A DNA stretch of 64,000 nt from an uncultured Gammaproteobacteria bacterium (GTDB lineage Bacteria; Pseudomonadota; Gammaproteobacteria; HK1), in the NCBI GenBank assembly GCA_958295835.1, contig OY282378.1, positions 806,001 to 870,000 of the forward strand, given 5' to 3'. Positions 8,672-19,012 of this stretch are shown here, piece by piece. Each line of letters starts with the position of its first letter. Positions within the stretch are counted from its first letter, which is position 1. The notes under the pieces are model-generated. The model made no database searches. It saw only the letters and a list, made by a program, of their open reading frames with translations, and was not told the origin of the DNA. Both the position numbers and the translations under genes were made by a program.

Positions 8672-9979
8672 ATGCATCGACGAGAATTCGCGAAACGCCG
8701 CCGGCGACTGATGGACATGATGGAGGAGGGGAGCATCGCGATCACGCCCACGGCGCCGGTGCGGCCCCGCAATCGAGACGTCGAGTTCCCGTTCCGTCCC
8801 GACAGCAACTTCTACTACCTCACCGGCTTCGGCGAGCCCGAGGCGGTGGCGGTGCTCGCGCCCGGGCGCGAGCAGGGCGAGTTCGTGATGTTCTGCCGGG
8901 AGCGCGACCCCAAGGCGGAGCAGTGGCACGGCGCCCGCATCGGGCTGGAAGGGGTGTGCGAGCGCCACGGCGCCGACGACGCGTTTCCCATCGGCGACAT
9001 CGACGACATTCTGCCGGGACTGATCGAGAGCAAGTCCCGGGTCTACTACGCGATGGGGCACTTCCAGGAGTTCGACCAGCGCATGCTCGCATGGATCGCG
9101 CGCGCCCGCGGCGGCGCGCGCTCGAGCGGCGGCCCGGGTGAGCTCGTCATGCTCGATCATCTGGTCCACGAGATGCGGCTGTTCAAGAGCAAGGCGGAGA
9201 TCGACGTGATGTCGAAAGCGGCGCAGGTAAGCACCGCCGCCCACGAGCGCGCCATGCGCGTCTGCCGCCCGGGCATGACCGAGTACCAGATCGAGGCGGA
9301 GCTACTCCACGAGTTCATCCGGGCGGGATGCGCCTCCGCGGCGTATCCGTCCATCGTGGCCCGTGGCGCGAACGCATGCACGCTGCACTACACCAGCAAC
9401 TCGGATCGGTTGCGAGACCGGGATCTGCTGCTCATCGACGCGGGCGCCGAGTATGAGCTCTACGCCTCCGACATCACCCGCACATTCCCCGTCGGCGGCA
9501 GGTTCTCCCGTGCGCAGCGCGACGTGTACTCGCTGGTGCTCGCGGCGCAGGAAGCCGCCATCGACACGGTGGCGCCGGGCCGGACCGTCGATGACGTGCA
9601 CATGGCGGCAGTGCGGGTGCTGGCGGAAGGGCTCGTGGATCTGGGCGCGGTCCGGGGCAGGGTGAAGCGCATCATCCAGAAGGAGAAGTACAAGCGGTTC
9701 TACATGCACCGCACCGGCCACTGGCTCGGCATGGACGTGCACGACGTCGGGGACTACCGCATCGACGACCAGTCCCGGGTGCTGGAGCCGGGGATGGTCA
9801 TGACCGTGGAGCCGGGTCTCTATATCGCGCCGGACGACGAGAAGGCGCCGAAGCGGCTGCGCGGCATCGGTATTCGTATCGAGGACGACGTGGTGGTGAC
9901 GAATGCGGGCCGCGAGGTGCTGACCTCGGCGGCGCCGAAGTCGATTGACGAGATCGAGTCGATTGTCGGGTCGGGCTGA
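8672..9979 (+). CDS. pepP: Xaa-Pro aminopeptidase (aminopeptidase P II)
   Basis: 435 residues from MHRREFAKRR. It removes N-terminal residues that precede proline, using two Mn2+ ions. The N-terminal domain has PFRPDSNFYYLTGF. The pita-bread catalytic domain carries the five metal ligands: D in LLIDAGAEY, D in ASDITRTF, H in HRTGHWLGMDVHD, E in MTVEPGLY and E in GIRIEDDV. The length is that of E. coli PepP (441). It is first in pepP-ubiH-ubiI, a conserved gammaproteobacterial operon. The 3' end is partly duplicated downstream. Confidence 0.95.
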   Translation: MHRREFAKRRRRLMDMMEEGSIAITPTAPVRPRNRDVEFPFRPDSNFYYLTGFGEPEAVAVLAPGREQGEFVMFCRERDPKAEQWHGARIGLEGVCERHGADDAFPIGDIDDILPGLIESKSRVYYAMGHFQEFDQRMLAWIARARGGARSSGGPGELVMLDHLVHEMRLFKSKAEIDVMSKAAQVSTAAHERAMRVCRPGMTEYQIEAELLHEFIRAGCASAAYPSIVARGANACTLHYTSNSDRLRDRDLLLIDAGAEYELYASDITRTFPVGGRFSRAQRDVYSLVLAAQEAAIDTVAPGRTVDDVHMAAVRVLAEGLVDLGAVRGRVKRIIQKEKYKRFYMHRTGHWLGMDVHDVGDYRIDDQSRVLEPGMVMTVEPGLYIAPDDEKAPKRLRGIGIRIEDDVVVTNAGREVLTSAAPKSIDEIESIVGSG

Positions 9980-10034
9980 CCCCGGCCGGCCTGCGCCCGG
10001 CTCCCGCCGCAGCCCCGTCGAGGAGGGCGTTCCG

Positions 10035-10118
10035 ATGACAGGACCGAACCCCGAGGCGTCGGGCGCGGCGCCGCCGGAGTCGGCCGGCGAGGTCGAGTCG
10101 ATTGCCGGACCGGGCTGA
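10035..10118 (+). repeat. Diverged duplicate of the pepP 3' end (27-codon mini-ORF)
   Basis: The stretch ending near 10118 repeats the last ~60 bases of pepP (ending near 9980): GGCGCCG..., then GAGRTCGAGTCGATTG, then a GGGCTGAC end including the stop. In its own frame it could encode a 27-residue peptide beginning MTGPNPEASGAA and ending EVESIAGPG, against IDEIESIVGSG at the PepP C terminus. A [11 protein letters not shown]hine-Dalgarno stands before its ATG. Its last bases overlap the ubiH start, so it may act as a leader for translational coupling. End coordinates may be off by one or two bases. Confidence 0.6.
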
Positions 10119-11481
10119 CATCGCCCGGCCCGCCGCCGGCGCCCACTACGACGTCGCGGTAGCGGGGGGCGGCGCGGTCGGCGCAACGCTCGCCTGCGCG
10201 CTCGCCGATTCGGGATCGAAAGTGCTGCTGGCCGATCCGCCGGGGGCCGGTGCGGCGGAGCCGCCGCCCGCAGCCGCCGCGCATGAATCCTCCGCATCCG
10301 TACCCATCGGGTCGCCCGCGTTCGCGCCGCGCCCCCTCGCCCTCTCCCTGGCCTCGGAGCGCGTGCTCGCGGCGCTCGGGGTGCGGGAGGCGCTGGCGGG
10401 GCAGGCGACCCCGATCGAGTCCATCCATGTCTCGGAGGCGGGCCGTTTCGGGGCGGCGCGGCTCGATGCGGCCGGGTGCGGCCTCCCGCGCTTCGGCAGC
10501 GTGGTCGCCGCCGGCGCCCTCGGCGCGGCGCTCCGCGACGCGGTCGCGCGGCGGCCCGCGATCCACCGCGCGGGCGGACGCATCGTCGGTGCGCGCGTCT
10601 GCGCCGATGTCGTGATGTCGCGGGTGAGCGCGGGAGCCGGGGGCGCCGTGGGTTTCGGGGGAGCCAGAGACGCCGGAGGGATCGGAGAGACCGGGGAAGC
10701 CGGGGGATCCGATCATGCATCGTTCGCCTTCACGGCTTCGCTGCTGGTCGTCGCCGACGGAGGGCGTTCGGAGCTGCGCGATGCCCTCGGCATCGGCGCC
10801 ACGATCCGCGACTACCGCCAGCGAGCGATCGCCTCGGTGGTGGAGGCACGCGCGCCGAGGGAACACGCGGCGTTCGAGCGCTTCACACCCGGTGGCCCCG
10901 TCGCCCTGCTGCCGATGGGCGGAGCGCGCTACGGTCTCGTCTGGTGTTGCGGCGGCGAGCGGGCGGACCGGCTCACCGCGCTGCCCGAGCATGCCTTCGT
11001 CGAGGCGCTCGACACGGTGTTCGCGGGCCGCCTCGGCGGATTCGCATCGGCCGGCGAGCGCACCGTGTTCGGGCTGCGGTTCGCGCGCGCGGACGCCACC
11101 GTCGCCGAGCGCGTCGCGCTGATCGGCAACGCCGCCAACCATCTGCACCCGGTCGCGGGCCAGGGGTTCAACCTCGGGATGCGCGACGCCGCGTGCCTCA
11201 CCGAGGTCGTCGCGGCGGGCCGCCGGGAAGGATGCGCTCCCGGTGATGCACAGGTGCTGGAGCGCTACCGGCGGTGGCGCGCCCCGGATCACGCCAGGGT
11301 CGCGTGCTTCACCGACGCGCTCGTCAACGTCTTCTGCAGCCGGTTCTCGCCGGCGGCGCCGCTACGCGCGCCGGCGCTCGCCGCCCTCGATCTGGCCCCC
11401 CCGCTGAAACGCGCGCTGGCCCGCCGCGCGACAGGGCTTGCGGGCAAGGTGCCGAGACTCGCGCTGGGACTCTGCCCGTGA
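10102..11481 (+). CDS. ubiH: 2-octaprenyl-6-methoxyphenol hydroxylase
   Basis: 459 residues from a TTG start. FAD monooxygenase of ubiquinone biosynthesis. The Rossmann GGGAVGATLACAL is near residue 22, the DG motif VVADGGRSELR near 213, and the GNAANHLHPVAGQGFNLGM motif (family form GDAAH...GQG.N) near 340. The UbiH/UbiI/COQ6 family is clear. UbiH is chosen because the gene follows pepP and has the Asn-rich GNAAN variant. The segment of residues 165-205 is a Gly-rich insertion (GAGGAVGFGGARDAGGI) of low complexity not usual in the family. The start is ambiguous; ATG codons are lacking nearby. Confidence 0.9.
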   Translation: MPDRADIARPAAGAHYDVAVAGGGAVGATLACALADSGSKVLLADPPGAGAAEPPPAAAAHESSASVPIGSPAFAPRPLALSLASERVLAALGVREALAGQATPIESIHVSEAGRFGAARLDAAGCGLPRFGSVVAAGALGAALRDAVARRPAIHRAGGRIVGARVCADVVMSRVSAGAGGAVGFGGARDAGGIGETGEAGGSDHASFAFTASLLVVADGGRSELRDALGIGATIRDYRQRAIASVVEARAPREHAAFERFTPGGPVALLPMGGARYGLVWCCGGERADRLTALPEHAFVEALDTVFAGRLGGFASAGERTVFGLRFARADATVAERVALIGNAANHLHPVAGQGFNLGMRDAACLTEVVAAGRREGCAPGDAQVLERYRRWRAPDHARVACFTDALVNVFCSRFSPAAPLRAPALAALDLAPPLKRALARRATGLAGKVPRLALGLCP

Positions 11482-11572
11482 TGCACGCGGCCGTATCGCC
11501 GGGGCGGATACCGGCCTGTTGCCCGGTGGGGCTCGGGGACAGGGTGCCGGGATTCCCGCCGGGGCTCCGGCC

Positions 11573-12781
11573 ATGAAGTACGACACCGTCGTCGTCGGCG
11601 GCGGACTCGTGGGCGCGACGCTCGCCCTCGCGTTGGGAGAGCACGGCCTCCGGGTCGCGATCGTCGAGCGTTCGGCCGCGCCGGCCGCGCCCCGGGGTCC
11701 GGCCTGCGACCTGCGGGTCAGCGCGTTCACTATCGCATCGGAGCGCATCCTGCGCGCCCTCGGCGTGTGGGAGGCGCTGCCGGCGGAGCGCATTGGACCG
11801 ATGCGCGAGATGCACGTATGGGAACGCACCGGCCAGGTGCACTTCGACAGCGCCGAGATCGGCGAGCCGGTTCTTGGCCACATCATCGAGAACACGGTCG
11901 TGCAGTGGGCGGTCGAGCAGCGGATCGAAGCGCTGCCGAACGTCGAATGGCATCGGGGGGCGGAGGTTGCCGGACTCGCCATCGACGGCGGGGAAGCGGT
12001 GGTCGCGCTCGCGGATCGGCACTTGCGCGCGTCGCTCGTCGCCGGTGCGGACGGCGCCGGCTCGCGGGTGCGCGAGCTCGCGGGGATCGGGGTCACCGAG
12101 GGCGACTACCACCAGGAAGCGGTGGTGGCCGAGGTGCGCACGGCGATGCCGCATCGGGAGACGGCATGGCAACGGTTCCTGCCCTCCGGCCCGCTCGCCT
12201 TTCTGCCGCTGGCGAACGGCGCCTCGTCGATCGTGTGGTCGACCACTCCCGGGCACGCCGCGCAGTTGCGCGCGCTCGACGCCGATTCCTTCGGTTTCGA
12301 GGTGGCCGACGCCTTCGAATGGAAGCTCGGCGCGGTGAGCGCGCCGGGTGCCCGCGCGTCGTTCGCGCTACGCCACCTCCACGCGCGAGCCTACGTCCGC
12401 GACCGGGTCGCGCTGGCCGGCGACGCCGCCCACGTCGTGCATCCACTCGCCGGCCAGGGCGTGAACCTGGGGCTGCTCGACGCCGCGACTCTGGCCGAGG
12501 TCATCGGCCAGGCGCGCGATCGGGGACGGGATGTCGGGTCGCGGGCGACACTACGCCGTTACGAGCGCTGGAGGCGCGGCCACAACGCGCTGATGCAGGC
12601 GGTGCTGGGCGGCTTCCGGCACCTGTTCTCCAGCCCCTGGACGCCGGTGCGCCGCCTGCGCGAGACCGGGCTCGGCGTGACCGATCGGCTCCCGCCGCTC
12701 AAGGCGGGCTTCATGCGGTTCGCGTCCGGCATCGACGGCGACCTCCCGACCCTCGCTCGCGGCGTCTTCCTTGGCCACTGA
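11573..12781 (+). CDS. ubiI: Ubiquinone biosynthesis FAD monooxygenase, UbiI/VisC type
   Basis: 402 residues from [21 protein letters not shown]. It carries the FAD-binding GxGxxG, the [13 protein letters not shown] segment and [19 protein letters not shown]. Together with ubiH it hydroxylates the ubiquinone ring; UbiI acts at C5. The third gene of pepP-ubiH-visC operons is ubiI, which supports the symbol; UbiF or a generalist (UbiM-like) role cannot be excluded by eye. The gene begins 91 bases after ubiH and its end is close to or overlaps purC. Confidence 0.88.
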   Translation: MKYDTVVVGGGLVGATLALALGEHGLRVAIVERSAAPAAPRGPACDLRVSAFTIASERILRALGVWEALPAERIGPMREMHVWERTGQVHFDSAEIGEPVLGHIIENTVVQWAVEQRIEALPNVEWHRGAEVAGLAIDGGEAVVALADRHLRASLVAGADGAGSRVRELAGIGVTEGDYHQEAVVAEVRTAMPHRETAWQRFLPSGPLAFLPLANGASSIVWSTTPGHAAQLRALDADSFGFEVADAFEWKLGAVSAPGARASFALRHLHARAYVRDRVALAGDAAHVVHPLAGQGVNLGLLDAATLAEVIGQARDRGRDVGSRATLRRYERWRRGHNALMQAVLGGFRHLFSSPWTPVRRLRETGLGVTDRLPPLKAGFMRFASGIDGDLPTLARGVFLGH

Positions 12782-12815
12782 CAATCGAATCTCGTGCAAG
12801 GCGTCGAAATCGATC

Positions 12816-13715
12816 GTGACCGCCATCTTCGAAACCGACATTCCGAACCTTGAACTGATCGGGCGCGGCAAGGTGCGCGACATCTACGCGGCCGGCGACG
12901 AGCATCTGCTCATCGTGGCCACGGACCGGCTGTCGGCGTTCGACGTGGTGCTCTCCGACCCCATCCCGGGCAAGGGCGCGGTGCTGACGGGGCTGTCGCG
13001 ATTCTGGTTCTCGCGCATCGAGAGCATCGTGCGCCACCACTGCGCGCCATGCGGGGTCGAGGCCTTCGTCACGGATGCCGAGGTCCGAGCCTCGATCGCG
13101 GACCAGTCCATGATCGTGCGCCGTCTCGCCCCCCTGCCCATCGAGGCCATCGTGCGCGGCTACCTCATCGGATCGGGCTGGAAGGACTACGCGCGCACCG
13201 GGATGGTCTGCGGGATCCCCCTGCCGGCGGGTCTGAGGCAGGCGGACAAGCTGCCCGAGGCCATCTTCACCCCCTCCACCAAGGCCGAGGCCGGCGCGCA
13301 CGACGAGAACATCGACTTCGAGGAGGCAGCGGCGCTCGTCGGCCGCGAGCTGGCCGAGCGGGTACGGGACACGAGCATCCGCGTGTACCGCGCAGCGGCG
13401 GACTTCGCGGCGGCGCGCGGCATCATCATCGCGGACACCAAGTTCGAATTCGCGCTCGACGCCGACAGCGAGCTGGTGCTCATCGACGAGGTGCTGACCC
13501 CGGACTCGTCCCGATTCTGGCCCGCGGACCGGTACGCGCCCGGCACCAGCCCGCCGAGCTTCGACAAGCAGTTCGTGCGCGACTACCTGGAAACCTTCGA
13601 CTGGGACAAGACCCCGCCGGCGCCGCCGCTGCCGGCCGGGATCGTCGAGCAGACCTCGCGCAAGTACCGGGAGGCATCCGACCGGATTACAGGTGCGCCG
13701 TCGAGGAGCGAGTGA
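12816..13715 (+). CDS. purC: Phosphoribosylaminoimidazole-succinocarboxamide synthase
   Basis: 299 residues from GTG ([20 protein letters not shown]). A TTG at 12771 inside ubiI is a possible longer start, but the family begins at this segment. It joins CAIR and aspartate using ATP in purine synthesis. [26 protein letters not shown], the [13 protein letters not shown] block and DTKFEFAL are all present. The length (about 300) matches the long form of the enzyme found in many proteobacteria and fungi, not the 237-residue E. coli form. Bases of its 3' end are repeated downstream. Confidence 0.95.
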   Translation: MTAIFETDIPNLELIGRGKVRDIYAAGDEHLLIVATDRLSAFDVVLSDPIPGKGAVLTGLSRFWFSRIESIVRHHCAPCGVEAFVTDAEVRASIADQSMIVRRLAPLPIEAIVRGYLIGSGWKDYARTGMVCGIPLPAGLRQADKLPEAIFTPSTKAEAGAHDENIDFEEAAALVGRELAERVRDTSIRVYRAAADFAAARGIIIADTKFEFALDADSELVLIDEVLTPDSSRFWPADRYAPGTSPPSFDKQFVRDYLETFDWDKTPPAPPLPAGIVEQTSRKYREASDRITGAPSRSE

Positions 13716-13840
13716 GGTCGCTCAAGCCACCGGCAGAGGTCGAAGTACCGGCGCGTGTCGATCTCCATGTTCCGTCGAGGAGCGGGTGAGACTGTTCAAG
13801 CCCGCGCACCTGCCGCGAGGCATTCGATCGGATCACGGGC
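13671..13840. repeat. Imperfect duplication of the purC 3' end
   Basis: The bases GTCGAGGAGCGAGTGAGGTC, which contain the purC stop codon (from about 13699), recur from about 13774 as GTCGAGGAGCGGGTGAGACT, both followed by CAAGCC. A second element, GAGGCATCCGACCGGATTAC near 13672 in purC, recurs as GAGGCATTCGATCGGATCAC near 13815. So most of the last 60 bases of purC are present twice, and the second copy runs up to the end of the convergent htrA-like gene. Confidence 0.6.
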
Positions 13841-14858
13841 GGGATCCGAGCCGCAACCACCGGTAGCGATTCCCGCCGAGGACGTCGATGCTGCGTGGTT
13901 CGCCGCCGCGTTCCACGGTGAGGGTCACCCGATCGCCCGGTCCGCGGCCGTTCCACAGCTTGCGGTAGAAGTCGGCGAGGCCGTGCACGCGGACGTCGCC
14001 GGCCGAGACGATGACGTCGCCCGGCTCGATACCCGCGGCCAGGGCCGGTCCGTCGTCGGCGAGGTTCAACACCACGACCCCGCCGTCCTCGCGCTCTTCG
14101 GCGTAGACCCCGAGCCAGGGCCTCAAGGGGCTCGCCGATCGCCCGGATACGATGAGATCCGCGAGCACCGCCTTGAGCTGCGCGATGGGAACGAACATGT
14201 TGCCGGGGGCGGTGGTGGGCTCGGGGGCGGCATCGGGGACGATGAGCGAGCCGACTCCGACGAGCCGGCCGCCGGTGGACATCAGCGCCGCGCCCCCGAA
14301 GTATCGGTACGGCGGGCTCGTGAAGATCGCATCCTCGAGCAGGTACTCCCAGTATCCCGCGAAATCGCGCCGGGACACGGTCATCACCGGCTGCAGAACG
14401 CCCGGCCCGCCGTATGACGCAATGACCGCCGGCGCGCCCTCGACCAGCGCATCGGAGTCTCCCAAGGCCATCGGCACCACCTTGTCGAGAGGGGCCTGCG
14501 CGCGCAACAACCCGAAGCCGGTCTCGTGGTCGTAGGCGAGGAGGTCGGCCGGGACGCGCTGCCCGCCCCCGGTGCGGACCCAGGCGTCGGTGGCCTCCAG
14601 GATGAGGTAGCCGATGGTGACGACGAGCCCCGCGCCGTCGATGACGATGCCGGTCCCGAGCCGTTCCTCGCCCAGGATCGCCGCGGTGCGGGCGTCGGGC
14701 GGGACGAGTGCTTCGACCGCGACCACCGCGCTGAGGATGGACATGAGATCAGGCTGTGCGGCGGCAGGCCGCAACGGCGCAAGGGCGAGCACGCCTGCGA
14801 GCAGGAGCGCCTTGATTCCGCGGGCGGCTGGAGTGTGGCGTGCTGCCGCGTGCGCCAT
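13833..14858 (-). CDS. Secreted S1C (HtrA/DegP-like) pseudo-protease with PDZ domain
   Basis: 341 residues, with start chosen by GGAGG six bases upstream; an ATG two codons earlier is too close to it. A signal peptide (ALLLAGVLALAPLRPAAAQ, ending near residue 35) sends it to the periplasm. A trypsin-like domain (about 45-235) with GTGIVIDGAGLVVTIGYLIL and a C-terminal PDZ domain (about 245-335, WLGVYAEE, GIEPGDVIVSAGD) follow. The catalytic residues are absent: the His position reads TIGYLIL (usual TNAHVV), the Asp position reads HETGFGLL (usual xxTDLAL), and the Ser loop reads YFGGAALM (usual NSGGPL). It is probably a binding or scaffold protein, not a protease. Confidence 0.85.
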   Translation of the reverse strand: MAHAAARHTPAARGIKALLLAGVLALAPLRPAAAQPDLMSILSAVVAVEALVPPDARTAAILGEERLGTGIVIDGAGLVVTIGYLILEATDAWVRTGGGQRVPADLLAYDHETGFGLLRAQAPLDKVVPMALGDSDALVEGAPAVIASYGGPGVLQPVMTVSRRDFAGYWEYLLEDAIFTSPPYRYFGGAALMSTGGRLVGVGSLIVPDAAPEPTTAPGNMFVPIAQLKAVLADLIVSGRSASPLRPWLGVYAEEREDGGVVVLNLADDGPALAAGIEPGDVIVSAGDVRVHGLADFYRKLWNGRGPGDRVTLTVERGGEPRSIDVLGGNRYRWLRLGSRP

Positions 14859-15171
14859 GGTCATCCTCCGCGGCCTGAAGCCGCGGCCCGGCCTCATTCG
14901 AATCAGACCGCCCGGGCCGGTCACAGGTTCCGTCGGCTCCGGCGGACCATCACCGTCCTCACGTCCTGACCTTCCGGACCGCGAAACCATTGTCCGTCAC
15001 CGTCGCAGCTACCGGCAACCTGCAACATGATTCGAAGGCGAGCCGGTGAGGCTCGAACACCGGCCGCGCGGCCTTGCTGCACTTGCCCTCGGGTTGTCGG
15101 CGTCGCAGCCGAGTGGCTGCGCGCCCGCGTGCAACGGGCGGCACTGTTTCAGAGCAGGCCGGCGACGCCGG

Positions 15172-16349
<1,178 letters not shown>

Positions 16350-16350
<1 letters not shown>

Positions 16351-16523
16351 CATGCGAGCCGCAGACACGCGACGATTCCAAGCCGGCGTCCGCATGCGTA
16401 TGCAGGACGACACAAGTTATCTATTGGAAAAAATTGGTCCAGCGACAGGCACTCCAACTCCATCGACAAATAATCCGCTTCGTCGATAACGTGTCGCAGA
16501 TAGTCAAGCAGATTCGGTGACAT
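16350..16523 (-). pseudogene. Truncated HepT-like HEPN toxin (N-terminal part only)
   Basis: A 57-codon frame beginning MSPNLLDYLRHVIDEADYLS and continuing to DQFFPIDNL, which matches the first ~40 residues of HepT/DUF86 HEPN ribonucleases (as in DYLRHILDEADYL...FLADE). It then diverges, and the catalytic RX4-6H motif is missing. Its ATG lies inside the end of the upstream nucleotidyltransferase gene (20-base overlap), the normal arrangement of MntA-HepT operons. Its stop overlaps the ATG of pgk. The 3' two thirds of the toxin have been lost at the junction with pgk. Confidence 0.75.
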
Positions 16524-16821
16524 ATTCGACAGACTTCAGTATTCGAGGACCGACGTGAGGGCTGAGACCAGTCGTCGTTACAACCTCCACGTGACGCTGG
16601 AACATGTCCTCCAGAAAAAAGGACAATTCCATAAAATTGTCGAATGTTTTTCGGTTCGGATCGAACTCCACCAATACATCAACGTCACTATGCAAAGTCG
16701 CCTCGTCGCGCACGAAGGAACCAAAGATTCCAATCTTCTTTACCCCGAGCTCCTTCATTCTGGATTCGTGTTCACGCAACCGCGCTACCACCTCGGATTT
16801 TCTTCTGACGTGGCTGGCCAT
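16504..16821 (-). CDS. MntA-type nucleotidyltransferase antitoxin
   Basis: 105 residues from MASHVRRKSE; an ATG eight codons earlier is possible. The minimal nucleotidyltransferase motif GSX10DXD is intact: G34-S35, D46 and D48 in GSFVRDEATLHSDVDVLVEF. MntA proteins neutralise their HepT partner by adding AMP groups to it. The partner downstream is truncated, so this antitoxin is orphaned. Its base composition is lower in GC than the gap and pgk genes on either side, which suggests it was inserted between them. Confidence 0.85.
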   Translation of the reverse strand: MASHVRRKSEVVARLREHESRMKELGVKKIGIFGSFVRDEATLHSDVDVLVEFDPNRKTFDNFMELSFFLEDMFQRHVEVVTTTGLSPHVGPRILKSVEYVTESA

Positions 16822-16906
16822 CTGTTCGCTTCCCCTGCGTTTCATTCGATGGATGCTTGAAGCGGGTATCGTACAATCCAGCGAATATTCTCGTTCTTCT
16901 GCCTGT

Positions 16907-17920
16907 TCAACCCGCGTTCATCAGCGCAACGGTGGTATCCAGCATCCGGTTCGAGAACCCCCATTCGTTGTCGTACCACGCGATGACCTTGACGAGGCGG
17001 CCGTCGATGACCTTGGTGAGGCTCGAATCGTAGGTGGACGACGCGGGGTCGTGGTTGAAGTCGATCGACACCAGCGGCCGGTCGCAGTACGCGAGCACCC
17101 CCTTGAGTTCCTGCTCCGAGGCCGACTTCACCGCCGCGTCGATCTCCTCCCTGCTCGTCTCGCGCGAGGCGGTGAAGGTGAGGTCCACCACCGAGACGTT
17201 GATGGTCGGCACCCGCATCGCGAACCCGTCCAGCTTGCCGTTGAGCTCCGGCAGCACCAGTCCCACCGCCTTCGCGGCTCCGGTGCCGGTGGGGATCATC
17301 GACTGCGTGGCCGAACGCGCGCGGCGGAGATCGGAGTGGTAGACGTCGGTGAGCACCTGATCGTTGGTATAGGCGTGGATCGTGGTCATCAGACCGTGCT
17401 CGATCCCGATCCGGTCGTGGATCGCCTTCGCCAGCGGGGCGAGGCAGTTGGTGGTGCACGAGGCGTTGGAGATGACGGTGTGTTCGGCCTTGAGCGAGTG
17501 GTGGTTCACCCCGTAGACCACCGTCGCGTCCACGTCCGCGCCGCCGGGGGCGGAGATGACCACCTTCCTCGCGCCGCCTTCCAGGTGCTTGCCCGCCTTG
17601 TCCTTGCTCGCGAACAGCCCGGTACACTCGTGCACGACGTCGACCCCGAGCTCGCCCCACGGCAGCTTCGCCGGATCCCGCTCGGCGAGGACCTCGATCC
17701 GGTCACCGTTGACCACGAGCGCGTCGCCATCGACCTCGATCTCGCCCGGGAAGCGGCCGTGGGCGGTGTCGTAGCGGGTGAGATGGGCGTTGGTCTCGGC
17801 GTCGCCGAGATCGTTGATCGCGACGATCCGGATCTCATCGGTGCGCCCGCTCTCGTAGAGGGCTCGGAGGATGTTCCGCCCGATGCGTCCGAAACCGTTG
17901 ATGCCAACCTTGATCGTCAT
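16907..17920 (-). CDS. gap: Glyceraldehyde-3-phosphate dehydrogenase, type I
   Basis: 337 residues from [18 protein letters not shown]; the in-frame codons upstream are leader sequence. The NAD-binding [10 protein letters not shown] is at 5-14, the catalytic cysteine is in [13 protein letters not shown] near residue 155, and the C-terminal [12 protein letters not shown] is complete. It interconverts glyceraldehyde 3-phosphate and 1,3-bisphosphoglycerate. It is flanked by two different HEPN/nucleotidyltransferase modules on the same strand. The HEPN gene upstream ends only 61 bases before the start, so gap may share its transcript. Confidence 0.96.
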   Translation of the reverse strand: MTIKVGINGFGRIGRNILRALYESGRTDEIRIVAINDLGDAETNAHLTRYDTAHGRFPGEIEVDGDALVVNGDRIEVLAERDPAKLPWGELGVDVVHECTGLFASKDKAGKHLEGGARKVVISAPGGADVDATVVYGVNHHSLKAEHTVISNASCTTNCLAPLAKAIHDRIGIEHGLMTTIHAYTNDQVLTDVYHSDLRRARSATQSMIPTGTGAAKAVGLVLPELNGKLDGFAMRVPTINVSVVDLTFTASRETSREEIDAAVKSASEQELKGVLAYCDRPLVSIDFNHDPASSTYDSSLTKVIDGRLVKVIAWYDNEWGFSNRMLDTTVALMNAG

Positions 17921-17981
17921 GTCCGCTCCTCCGTGTACGGGTGGAATCTCATAAGAAGCGTTGAAGTCGGTGGTGCTGGTG

Positions 17982-18410
17982 TCATTCATCTTCAATCCCG
18001 GATGGTGTGTCGATCACCGACAGCAACTCGCGCGCCGCCGCCAACATGCTCGCCAACAAACACTCGTCCTGTTCCAGATAGCCCTCATATTCAGCGAGGT
18101 TGCGGCGCTCGTGGGCCTTGATCAACACCCGCCAATGCCCGGTGCTCAAACGTGCCGTATGGGGTAATGCCTGGAATACCAGATAACGGGCGTTGGACCG
18201 ATAGCCGATACGCCGCAATGCGTACAGTGCCAGAGCGTGAGCGGCACTATAGCCAAGATCGAAACGGCTGGCGAAGGAGAGGTCCGGCCGTTCGGCGTCG
18301 TCAAGCCGGGAGAGCGCGGAACTCTTGAGACCGGCCAACTCGTCCGCCCGCGGCGGTTCCTTCTTGAGCTTGCCGATGCGGGCCAGATTCTCAAGCTTGT
18401 TGAAGGTCAT
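17982..18410 (-). CDS. HEPN-domain protein, probable toxin partner of the wHTH-nucleotidyltransferase
   Basis: 142 residues, mainly helical. [19 protein letters not shown] and [10 protein letters not shown] followed by [12 protein letters not shown] are typical of HEPN proteins of the SAV_6107 kind, with an arginine-rich segment near residue 108 in place of a canonical RX4-6H. Its ATG lies 20 bases inside the upstream nucleotidyltransferase gene, the usual overlap of MNT-HEPN pairs. Ribonuclease activity is inferred from the family. It could instead be a substrate-binding partner of the transferase. Confidence 0.75.
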   Translation of the reverse strand: MTFNKLENLARIGKLKKEPPRADELAGLKSSALSRLDDAERPDLSFASRFDLGYSAAHALALYALRRIGYRSNARYLVFQALPHTARLSTGHWRVLIKAHERRNLAEYEGYLEQDECLLASMLAAARELLSVIDTPSGIEDE

Positions 18411-19011
18411 CCTCGGTCCCCACCAGGAACAGGCGCGGACGATCCGCTATGCGCACGATGAAGCTGTCCTTCCGATGCTGCTTCTGCCGCCACTGCGAGG
18501 GGGAGATCAGGTTCGGATTCACTGTTCTGCCCAGGGTCCGTTCGGCGGCCTGCAATCCTTCGTACAGGGTTGCGTAGTCCAGTGATTCCGCCACGACCAT
18601 CAAGTCGATGTCGCTGTCCGCCCGGTCTCGGCCCTCCGCCACGGAGCCGAACACGAACGCAGCCTGGATATCTTCCGCAAACGGCTCCAGCGCCTCGCGC
18701 AACGGATCCACCAAGCCGACGGTCTTGAGGATCAGCCCGACGAGATCTTCGTAAACGGGAGAGTGCGGGTTGGCCTGGTAGTACTTCTGCCGGCCCGACT
18801 CGCTCACCCGGACCAGCCCGCAGGCCGCCAAGCGCTTCAGCACGCGGTGCGCGGCTCCGGTGCCGGAGTCTACCAACCGGATCAGTTCGGCGCTCTGGAA
18901 GCGACGGCTCGGCTGGCCGAACAGGAGACCCAGTACTCGCTGCTGTACGGGAGTGAACAGCGCACCGGCCAGCGCGGCCGGCCGGTTGGCGATGGGAGTC
19001 TTCGTGATCAT
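18391..19011 (-). CDS. Winged-HTH nucleotidyltransferase (regulator/antitoxin)
   Basis: 206 residues from MITKTPIANRPAALAG, chosen because the upstream sequence carries promoter boxes. An ArsR-like winged helix occupies about 18-85 (TPVQQRVLGLLF, GAAHRVLKRLAACGL, SESGRQKYYQAN). A minimal nucleotidyltransferase domain follows with G122-S123 and D134-I-D136 (VFGSVAEGRDRADSDIDLM). It likely represses its own promoter through the inverted repeats directly upstream and modifies or inhibits the HEPN protein encoded next. The combination of DNA-binding and transferase domains in one protein is a known but little-studied architecture. Confidence 0.85.
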   Translation of the reverse strand: MITKTPIANRPAALAGALFTPVQQRVLGLLFGQPSRRFQSAELIRLVDSGTGAAHRVLKRLAACGLVRVSESGRQKYYQANPHSPVYEDLVGLILKTVGLVDPLREALEPFAEDIQAAFVFGSVAEGRDRADSDIDLMVVAESLDYATLYEGLQAAERTLGRTVNPNLISPSQWRQKQHRKDSFIVRIADRPRLFLVGTEDDLQQA

Positions 19012-19012
19012 C

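Noticed and set aside
15037..15057. Hairpin with a TTCGA loop that looks like the T arm of a tRNA
   Set aside because: No acceptor, D or anticodon arms can be built around it.
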